A stretch of DNA of 33,575 bases from a virus. Numbering within the stretch: the first letter of the stretch is position 1; each line of letters opens with the position of its first letter. The stretch lies in IMG/VR virus record IMGVR_UViG_3300037502_000552, positions 1-33,575 of that record; one strand, given 5' to 3'. The translations under genes and the position numbers were made by a program. Shown in pieces: positions 27,798 to 33,575 of this stretch. The notes under the pieces are model-generated. The model was not told where the DNA came from. It did not search any database and saw only the letters and a program-made list of their open reading frames with translations.

Positions 27798-28412
27798 TTA
27801 TGCCGCCAATAACCAAATGATTTCGTCGTCCGTTGGGTTGATAATACCCCCGGCGTTTAGTCCCTGAATATCTGTTTGCGCTTGGAGATCAACCACCGAA
27901 GCCAAACCCGAGACAGTCGCCGAAGCCGAGACGGTCTCAATGGAGGATTGCCCGGAGATTCCAAGAATCTCTGCCTTTCCTCCAATAGTCGCTTGGATTG
28001 GTCTCGGATTGAATTCCAGAAACTTAGCATTTGTCTTGCGTCCCTTCCTTACAATTTCAACATCAAAACTCAGATTTGCAATGCTAGAGGTTGCCGAAAT
28101 ACCGGAAACAGTAGCAATCGCATCTCCCTCACCAATTGCGAGAACGGTTCCGAGCGAAGTGGTCACTTCTTGACCAGTAACCGAGGCCACCGCAAAACTT
28201 TGACCAGAGGCGACGACCTCTCCGATTGTGGAGGTTGCGGATAGACCCGTGATTGTTTCTGTTGGGGATTTGACTCCAGCCGCAGAGACCGAGCCGATTG
28301 CCGAGGTTGCGCTCTGGCCTGTAAGTGTAACGCTTGGGTTTACAACACCGCCGTCGTCGAAGTCGCCTGCGGCCTCGTCGAATTGACCGAAGCCTTGGTC
28401 AAACAGAATCAT
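27798..28412 (-). CDS. Repetitive beta-rich structural protein
   Basis: The 204-residue protein starts MILFDQGFGQFDEAAGDFDD. At least four imperfect units follow of the kind TLTGQSATSAIGSVSAAG, TITGLSATSTIGEVVASG, SVTGQEVTTSLGTVLAIG and TVSGISATSSIANL. It ends PTDDEIIWLLAA. The repeat suggests a beta-structured surface or capsid-decoration protein. The acidic FDxxxGxFD start resembles segments of the tail-tip protein. The ATG at 28412 overlaps the preceding stop as ATGA. The lack of Cys and high Ser/Thr/Ala content agree with a virion protein. Confidence 0.65.
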   Translation of the reverse strand: MILFDQGFGQFDEAAGDFDDGGVVNPSVTLTGQSATSAIGSVSAAGVKSPTETITGLSATSTIGEVVASGQSFAVASVTGQEVTTSLGTVLAIGEGDAIATVSGISATSSIANLSFDVEIVRKGRKTNAKFLEFNPRPIQATIGGKAEILGISGQSSIETVSASATVSGLASVVDLQAQTDIQGLNAGGIINPTDDEIIWLLAA

Positions 28413-28822
28413 GCGATGCGGATCAGACTGCTCGCTCCAGCACCCGGGAAGTCAACCGTAAATGTCCCGTTCACCGAGGAAACATTCTGACCAAAGTCAA
28501 AGACCGCAACCGCTTTGTTGCTCTTGCTGGAGTTGTAAATCATGCAACCGCGAGCGGTAATCGTGGAGTCGGCCCAAGACGGGTCCGAAAAGGTAAGGTA
28601 AGCGGTCGAGGTCGAGAGCCCAGTCGTAAAGCCAGACAGAGTTGCGCCGCCTGCCGTGTATCCGGTTCCCGAGACCTCATTCGACGAAGAATATGCGGTG
28701 GTTGAGGCCGAGAGTGTCGCCGCATCGGTATAGAGGGCGATTTTGTAAGTGTCCGTTGAGGCGTGGACCCCCTCAAGAATCTCTTGTTTGAATGAATTAC
28801 AGAGTGCGCTTGTGATTGCCAT
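28409..28822 (-). CDS. Beta-rich virion protein (possible decoration protein)
   Basis: The 137-residue protein starts MAITSALCNSFKQEILEGVH and has TDTYKIALYTDAATLSASTT, SNEVSGTGYTAGGATLSGF and a beta-rich C-terminus, RGCMIYNSSKSNKAVAVFDF. I associate this family with structural genes between portal and capsid in marine phages. It probably forms part of the head surface or connector. The ATG at 28822 overlaps the portal stop as TAATG and has GGAGG upstream. A precise role is not assigned. Confidence 0.66.
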   Translation of the reverse strand: MAITSALCNSFKQEILEGVHASTDTYKIALYTDAATLSASTTAYSSSNEVSGTGYTAGGATLSGFTTGLSTSTAYLTFSDPSWADSTITARGCMIYNSSKSNKAVAVFDFGQNVSSVNGTFTVDFPGAGASSLIRIA

Positions 28823-30474
28823 TATTCCTCCACGGCCCCGGTGACCATGCCTTTAGAGTCCCGCACCAATTTTATAGACTTGGATTCCTTCTTGACCTCG
28901 GTCTCAACCTTGAGATTCAGGTCCATCGGAGCGGATTTGACCTCGAATGTCCCGTTCAGCACGGGGTGGATGTTGATCGTTTGCGACCTTTCCTGATCGG
29001 GAGCGGCCTCGGGCTCCGCGCTTCCCGTGATCGTTGGCACGGCCTGTTGCTTCTGACCGAAAGGCTCGAAAGCCATTTGGACACCATACTGATCGGCGAG
29101 AGTTTTTTCGAGCGCGATTTGCTCAAAGGTTTCCTCCACATCCCTTCCGTAAACATTGGCAATGTCTTGCAGACTAAGAATCCCGTTTTGCAGGCCGATG
29201 ACATTGGCCTGAATCTCTCTTTGCGGATCGACCCACGCAAACCCGCGAGCGCGGAAGTTCGCGTTATCTGCGAATTTGTTGTATTTGGTGATTGGCAGAG
29301 GGAATCTGTTTGCGGTCATCGCTTGGAGCATCCAGCGACGGAATACGGGCTCAACGAAGTGATGGATCATCACATTCTGGAGCATTTTGTAGAAGTCCCG
29401 ATCCGCAAGTTCGCCAGCCCGAATGCTTGAGTAGGAAACGGCGGTCAGATCATTGGCGAGGGCATAGTAAGAGACCCCAAGGCCAGAGGCGATACCGCGC
29501 AAGATTGCCTTCTCGAAGTCACCGAAAGCGGTAGTCGGATGGTTCGGATCAAATGCTTTGAAGTCCACGCCCGCAGGCAATTGGTGGAATGTTCCCGGTT
29601 CGGCGTTCATTATGGGAACGAATTGCTCCTCCATGTCGTCCGGAGTGAATCCGTCTCCCTGCGGGGAAGTGAAAAATCCCATCTTGCTTGCACCCGTCCG
29701 GGCCGCGACCAATTCTGCCTCGCGGTATCCGTGGAGCATCTTGAGACTTTCAATCGCCGGGGCCATCCAAGGGACTCCGCGAGTCTGTTGAGCGCGGTCT
29801 GGAAGGTAGATATGCAGAATCTTGTCAGCAGAAACCCGCTCATGGAATCTGGTCAAACCGCGAGAGTATTCGAGGTCCCCCGGATGTTCGGTGAGCATAT
29901 AGTACGCAATGGGACGGCGGTAATCGTTTAACTCCACGCCCATCCGCACCCGCTTGCCGTCTTTGAGGATTTCGTTCTTTTCCTCATCGAGTTGGTCTGG
30001 CTCGATGAATTCGATTGCGAATTTGTCGTCGTTGTCGTAGTTGACCAGACGCACAATCACCTCGCCGTCTCGGGCCAGAGACTCGATGAACATCCTTTGT
30101 GCATCGACGAAGGTCATCTTGCCATCGACCGTGCAATTCCCGAGTTTGGTCCAGCGAAGCCATGCATTCTCGACGATAGTGTTGCCCACTTTGTCGAATG
30201 TACCGTCCTCATTCTTGGCCTTGACCTGAAGGGTCACGCCCCTCTCGCCGACCACATTGGTCTTTAGGAGGTTGAGGTATCGCCGCGCATACTCATTATT
30301 CCTCGATAAATCACGCGATCTATTGCGTAAAACCTTGAGCGCATATCTGATCTCGGAGTCTGGCGAGCGGGTGGAGGTCAAAAAGTCCGCAAAAAGACGG
30401 TTATTCTGCGCCCCTTGATACATCCGCACCGCTTTGCGGGCCTTCTTGGGCTTGAAAAAATCTAGGAGTTTCAT
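28822..30474 (-). CDS. Portal protein (lambda type)
   Basis: The 550-residue protein starts MKLLDFFKPKKARKAVRMYQ and has LKVLRNRSRDLSRNNEYARR, YLNLLKTNVVGERGVTLQVK, EFIEPDQLDEEKNEIL, VSADKILHIYLPDRAQQTRG, VPWMAPAIESLKMLHGYREA and GIASGLGVSYYALANDLTAV. These are standard lambda portal family landmarks. It forms the dodecameric ring through which DNA enters and leaves. The ATG at 30474 has AAGGTG eight bases upstream and overlaps the previous stop as ATGA. Length is close to lambda gpB (533). Confidence 0.9.
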   Translation of the reverse strand: MKLLDFFKPKKARKAVRMYQGAQNNRLFADFLTSTRSPDSEIRYALKVLRNRSRDLSRNNEYARRYLNLLKTNVVGERGVTLQVKAKNEDGTFDKVGNTIVENAWLRWTKLGNCTVDGKMTFVDAQRMFIESLARDGEVIVRLVNYDNDDKFAIEFIEPDQLDEEKNEILKDGKRVRMGVELNDYRRPIAYYMLTEHPGDLEYSRGLTRFHERVSADKILHIYLPDRAQQTRGVPWMAPAIESLKMLHGYREAELVAARTGASKMGFFTSPQGDGFTPDDMEEQFVPIMNAEPGTFHQLPAGVDFKAFDPNHPTTAFGDFEKAILRGIASGLGVSYYALANDLTAVSYSSIRAGELADRDFYKMLQNVMIHHFVEPVFRRWMLQAMTANRFPLPITKYNKFADNANFRARGFAWVDPQREIQANVIGLQNGILSLQDIANVYGRDVEETFEQIALEKTLADQYGVQMAFEPFGQKQQAVPTITGSAEPEAAPDQERSQTINIHPVLNGTFEVKSAPMDLNLKVETEVKKESKSIKLVRDSKGMVTGAVEE

Positions 30475-31058
30475 AGGAATCGCACCTTAATCGTCGTCCC
30501 GGTGGCCTGCTTCTTGGCAATTCTTTGCTTAGTGACCTCTTTGTTGTATTCCTCTTGATAGTAGTCCCGAGCCTTGATAAGTTCATCAAACGAAAGTTTG
30601 GTCAGACTACGGCCCGCAACAGAGTAGTTCGCAACATCCGCGTCGGCCTTACCCTCCAGCAGACTCTTGATCTTTGCCAACATGATCTCGGCATGGGTCC
30701 GAGGGTCTGAACCGTTTACATCTAGGTCAGGGACCGCCGTAAAAAAACCGCGCTCCAAAACAATTCGGTTTGAATCCGAGGTGCGGATCGCTTCCAATTG
30801 CCAATGATAAAAACCCGGAGTGAAGTTTGCCGAGGTCGCAGAGTTGACCGTGAACAGATAGTCGCTTTGGTATGCCGTCCCGGTTAAGGTGATCTCGCTT
30901 GACCCGCCCGCCGTAATACGGGCGACATATTGCATTGTGTAAGCGGTATTCGGGTAATCTGAGCCGAGATCAGTTCGCCGCCATTGGATATAGTCACCGA
31001 CGACGATGGTCTCGGGCTCTACGGTTGGGGACTGTGCGGGATCAAATAGATTTGCCAT
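30471..31058 (-). CDS. gpW-like head-tail connector with N-terminal beta domain
   Basis: The 195-residue protein has an N-terminal beta-sandwich-like part (about 1-115; WRRTDLGSDYPNTAYTMQYV; FYHWQLEAIRTSDSNRIVLE). The C-terminal helical part (about 120-175) has HAEIMLAKIKSLLEGKADAD, VANYSVAGRSLTKLSFDELI and KARDYYQEEYNKEV. The latter has the gpW pattern: helix, two strands, helix. In lambda gpW (68 residues) lies at this same position between terL and portal, and plugs the portal. The extra domain may decorate the connector. The ATG at 31058 has AGGAG three bases upstream. Confidence 0.68.
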   Translation of the reverse strand: MANLFDPAQSPTVEPETIVVGDYIQWRRTDLGSDYPNTAYTMQYVARITAGGSSEITLTGTAYQSDYLFTVNSATSANFTPGFYHWQLEAIRTSDSNRIVLERGFFTAVPDLDVNGSDPRTHAEIMLAKIKSLLEGKADADVANYSVAGRSLTKLSFDELIKARDYYQEEYNKEVTKQRIAKKQATGTTIKVRFL

Positions 31059-31085
31059 GCGCTCCTCGCATTTGTTTGCCCGATT

Positions 31086-32906
31086 CTAACGCCAAGACTG
31101 CACAAATCCACCAGTTTGCCGAGGATTTCTTTTCTGGGTCGCAGACTGTTTCGGTTCGGGCGGGTTTTCATGCCGCATAAACTCCCGGTCTGCCATCGCG
31201 TTAATGTTTAAGTTGAGTATTGAAAAAGCCGCCATAGAATAGACTCGTACATCGAGAGCCTCATTTCGAGGGCGAACCTTTGTCCATTCGCGCCGTGCGA
31301 ACCCCTTGTGGTATCTGGTGACCAATTTTTCTGCGGTCAATTGTCGGAAATACTCGTCGCTCCGCGAGTGCGGGAAGTGCATATACCCCGGCCCCGGTTC
31401 CACAATCCGCATCCAAGAAAAGAGAACATCCTTGGCGGTATCCACGCCAACCGGAAACAGTTTGATCTTGCCAATGTTGTTGCGGGACGGTTTGCCGACT
31501 AGCGGTTTGCCCTCGCCTCCCACGCCCTTGATCGCAAAAATGCGATTGCCTTCTCTGGGGCGAACATAGTTGTAGACCGAATTCGTATGATGCCCGCCAG
31601 AGTCCACGCAAGCGGCCCGCACCGTGAGAATCTTCCCATCTTCCCTCTCGAATTGTTGCTTCAGGATAGAGTCTAGGTCTTGCCAGACCGCAGGACTAGA
31701 GGGGTCGCCATAAAGGGTCCGGTAGTCCAAAGACCAAGACTCCTGATCTCGGCCCCACCCGACAATCTCGACCTCCAGTCGGTCGTCTTGGCAGTCCACC
31801 CCGGCAGTCAGCAGAAGAATGCCTTGATCGAGTTGCGGCCCAAACTCCTCCCGCCTCTCCGCAAGTTGGAAGTCATCCACGGATTCGCCCTGCTCCTCCC
31901 AAGTCTCCCCGAGGTAAGTGTTGACCCAGACCCGCAGGGTGGCGGGTTGTTTCTTGGCCTCCAGAAACTCCCGCACCGCCGCATCGAGAGGGGTCCACGG
32001 GGAATATAGGCCAGAGAGGTGAAATCCCGCCACGCGCTTAAACTCTGCGGTCGCCTGCCATCTGCCGTGCCTGATCGCCCGGACTCGCTCTGCATCCGTC
32101 CAGAGGGCTCCACACTCCTCGCAGGCGTATTGGGCCGTCTCGGGTTTGTCTTGCTCCCAAGAGACCGAGGACCACTTCAGGGATTGCTCATGCTTGCAAT
32201 GCGGGCAGGGAACGAAATAGTGTCGCTTGTCCGACTCCTCGAATGCCGCCTCGATGCGCGAGTTTCCCTTGTTGGTCGGGGTCGAGAATAGACCGATGCG
32301 CCGATTCCAGAAGGTCGAGGCCCTCTTGCGGGCCAGAGAGACAGGATCACCCTCTGATCCTGCGGAGACCGGATAACGGTCTACCTCATCGCAAAGAACG
32401 ATTCGCACCGGGCGCGAGGCGAGAGACGAAGGACTGTTTGCACCGCAGGCCGTTATATGCCCACCGGGGAAAATCTTGTGAAGGGTCGTGTTCCCAGAGT
32501 CGCGGGCGCGAGGGTCTTTCACCAGACCTTGCAATTGTGGCGTGTCGCGCAACATAGGCGCGAGTCGGTCCTTGGACCATGTCTGGGCCATATCGAGGGT
32601 CGGTTGGACCACCAGCATCGGGGACGGGTCTTGGGCGACATGGTAGCCAATGACATTGTTGAGAATCTCGGTCTTGCCGACTTGGGCCGAGGACATTACG
32701 ACGACCATCTCGACCGCAGGGTCGGAGAATGCGTCCATGATCCCCCTCTGATACTCGGCCCGACTGGTCAACCATTGTCCGGGCTCCGCACTCGCCTCTG
32801 GACTGAGTTTGCGTTCCCTATCCGACCAGTCCGAGACCTTGAGATCAGGCGGTGGCCTGAATGCTCTCAGGGCCTTGCGGACTAATGTCTCGATCTGAGA
32901 GTTCAT
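31086..32906 (-). CDS. terL: Terminase large subunit (lambda GpA-like)
   Basis: The 606-residue protein has VVMSSAQVGKTEILNNVIGY (Walker A at about 72-80), VRIVLCDEVDRYP (Walker B near 167-179), GLFSTPTNKG, a zinc-ribbon CPHC (234-237) with CEEC (262-265), and a nuclease segment LTAGVDCQDDRLEVEIVGWG (D371). The layout matches phage lambda GpA, which pumps DNA and cuts staggered cos ends. The ATG at 32906 has GAGG six bases upstream and overlaps terS by 62 nt. The GpA type predicts cohesive ends, which agrees with the terminal 12-bp repeat. Confidence 0.93.
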   Translation of the reverse strand: MNSQIETLVRKALRAFRPPPDLKVSDWSDRERKLSPEASAEPGQWLTSRAEYQRGIMDAFSDPAVEMVVVMSSAQVGKTEILNNVIGYHVAQDPSPMLVVQPTLDMAQTWSKDRLAPMLRDTPQLQGLVKDPRARDSGNTTLHKIFPGGHITACGANSPSSLASRPVRIVLCDEVDRYPVSAGSEGDPVSLARKRASTFWNRRIGLFSTPTNKGNSRIEAAFEESDKRHYFVPCPHCKHEQSLKWSSVSWEQDKPETAQYACEECGALWTDAERVRAIRHGRWQATAEFKRVAGFHLSGLYSPWTPLDAAVREFLEAKKQPATLRVWVNTYLGETWEEQGESVDDFQLAERREEFGPQLDQGILLLTAGVDCQDDRLEVEIVGWGRDQESWSLDYRTLYGDPSSPAVWQDLDSILKQQFEREDGKILTVRAACVDSGGHHTNSVYNYVRPREGNRIFAIKGVGGEGKPLVGKPSRNNIGKIKLFPVGVDTAKDVLFSWMRIVEPGPGYMHFPHSRSDEYFRQLTAEKLVTRYHKGFARREWTKVRPRNEALDVRVYSMAAFSILNLNINAMADREFMRHENPPEPKQSATQKRNPRQTGGFVQSWR

Positions 32907-33348
32907 TGAGTGCCTCTAGTATTGCCCCCTTCAAGACCGCTTTGACCTCGGTGAGGTTTTCTGCGGCAAACACCTCGGGGGAGGTCTTGGCTGGAATGCT
33001 CAACAATTTGGCCCGACAGTTTGCGACCAGTTCCGTCCATGTCTTTTCGATCTCCTCCATCTCGACCAGAGTCCCGCGCACCTTCTCCAGTTCGACCTCG
33101 GCGAGCGCGGCCTCTGCCGCCATCTTCCGACGCTTGGCCTCTTCAAGATCGATGAGGTCATCATTGCCAATCAGGTTGTCGAGGTTTCTGCGGTTAATCC
33201 ACGCAATCACCTCCGAGGTCTCATAGTCTGATCCAGCCCGACCGCGTCCTTTGCGGATCACCGGGAAGTCCGGATTCTTTTGCATCTGCGTTAACCACTC
33301 CTCAGATTTCCCGAGGATTGCCGCCAATTGGTTTTTGTTGACAATCAT
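32845..33348 (-). CDS. terS: Terminase small subunit (lambda Nu1-like)
   Basis: The protein is 167 residues from the ATG at 33348. It starts MIVNKNQLAAILGKSEEWLT, close to lambda Nu1 (MEVNKKQLADIFG). The N-terminal winged helix-turn-helix has FPVIRKGRGRAGSDYETSEV and a helical linker rich in EAKRRKMAAEAALAEVELEK. The C-terminal part would contact TerL. An in-frame start at 33402 would add 18 residues but lacks the Nu1-like beginning. Nu1 binds repeats next to cos; here the gene starts about 215 bp from the cos junction, as in lambda (about 190 bp). GAGA precedes the ATG. Confidence 0.9.
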   Translation of the reverse strand: MIVNKNQLAAILGKSEEWLTQMQKNPDFPVIRKGRGRAGSDYETSEVIAWINRRNLDNLIGNDDLIDLEEAKRRKMAAEAALAEVELEKVRGTLVEMEEIEKTWTELVANCRAKLLSIPAKTSPEVFAAENLTEVKAVLKGAILEALNELSDRDISPQGPESIQATA

Positions 33349-33563
33349 TCTCAATAAAAAACGGGCGATTTTTTTGGAGCAAAAACAAACAATTTCCCAC
33401 AATGCGAGATTGTTTGACTGTTTGAATCTTGCTCAAAGTTTGACCAGTTTTGCATCGTTGTAAGTGATTGATTTTGTTTGTAAATTTTTGCGTTGTTTTT
33501 GGGCGTTAGTTTTGCTCTATCAAAAGTCTTAAGTTGATCGTCTATCACTATCTGAAAATTGCG
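33349..33563 (-). other. Non-coding cos-adjacent region (candidate cosB)
   Basis: The 215-bp AT-rich interval between terS and the cos end has no convincing gene. GTTTGA occurs at 33412-33417, 33420-33425 and 33438-33443, extended as GTTTGACTG, GTTTGAATC and GTTTGACCAG. These are candidates for terminase-binding R sites; a bent AT-rich stretch (33470-33500) could bind IHF. Spacing and base composition match lambda's cosB role, but the repeats are unlike lambda's R sequences. Confidence 0.5.
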
Positions 33564-33575
33564 AGCCGCGTTACC
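33564..33575. repeat. Right copy of the 12-bp terminal repeat (probable cos end)
   Basis: Identical to bases 1-12. It is preceded by TGCG, which with CGCA at 13-16 makes an inverted repeat across the joined junction. This supports a real biological end instead of a random assembly overlap, which would normally be longer. Confidence 0.75.

Noticed and set aside
33351-33548. 65-codon minus-strand frame upstream of terS
   Set aside because: It fills the AT-rich cos-adjacent region, begins with GTG without a ribosome site, and has no domain. It ends 2 bp before terS, so a leader peptide cannot be wholly excluded.
1-33575. tRNA, rRNA, CRISPR, integrase and repressor genes
   Set aside because: Searched by eye on both strands; no cloverleaf, conserved rRNA segment, repeat-spacer pattern, tyrosine/serine recombinase motif or CI-like protein was found.

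Overview
The window looks like the complete or nearly complete genome of a tailed double-stranded DNA phage with a long non-contractile tail (siphovirus type). Every convincing gene lies on the minus strand, so the biological reading direction is right to left. The first 12 bases recur as the last 12 bases, and the repeat is flanked by a perfect 4-bp inverted repeat (TGCG/CGCA) when the ends are joined. This junction lies about 215 bp upstream of a lambda Nu1-like small terminase gene that is followed by a lambda GpA-like large terminase. I read the ends as a lambda-type cos site with 12-base cohesive ends, giving a unique length of about 33,563 bp. No integrase, CI-type repressor, partition gene, tRNA, rRNA or CRISPR array was seen, so a lytic lifestyle is the simplest reading. 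The lipoprotein, Rap1a-like secreted protein and M15-type endolysin fit a Gram-negative host. Several protein families resemble those of phages from marine and freshwater viral metagenomes. The host cannot be named from the sequence.

Layout in reading direction. (1) Packaging and head, 33348 to 25179: terS, terL, a gpW-like connector with an extra beta domain, a lambda-type portal, two beta-rich structural proteins, and an 872-residue protein joining an N-terminal accessory/Tudor-like region, an S78 prohead protease and an HK97-type capsid. A strong terminator follows at 25131-25159. (2) A four-gene insert, 25130 to 23206: a DUF115-like protein, a small protein, a DxD glycosyltransferase-like protein and an FkbM-type methyltransferase, sitting between the capsid and head-tail joining genes. 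(3) Tail, 23203 to 12641: joining protein, tail terminator, tail tube, G/GT tail chaperones with a canonical A_AAA_AAC -1 frameshift site, tape measure, three tail-tip proteins, a fibre protein and a giant three-repeat glycine-rich protein. (4) An HNH/AP2 endonuclease, a tail-fibre-associated family protein with a probable ATT start, and a FlbD-like small protein. (5) Lysis and accessory genes, 11506 to 7191: XhlA-like protein, holin candidates, M15 peptidase, HslV-like Ntn hydrolase, metallophosphoesterase, small membrane proteins and a lipoprotein, with a good sigma70-like promoter at 8016-8044. (6) Recombination and replication, 7204 to 1135: ERF annealing protein, Rap1a-like protein, YqaJ/lambda-exonuclease-like nuclease, HNH nucleases, a replication initiator with tandem repeats inside it, a lambda P-like helicase loader and small zinc-binding proteins. 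(7) Just before cos: a promoter at 949-976, an intrinsic terminator at 875-900, a winged-helix protein and a GpZ-like minor tail protein.

The genes are tightly packed, mostly with 1-14 nt stop/start overlaps, which suggests a few long polycistronic transcripts and translational coupling. The promoter-then-terminator layout directly before the cos-spanning late genes resembles lambda pR'-tR'. It suggests, but does not prove, that late transcription is controlled by antitermination. Several genes are too short for routine gene finders: 28, 34, 36 and 47 codons, plus a weak 25-codon candidate. Non-ATG starts are frequent.
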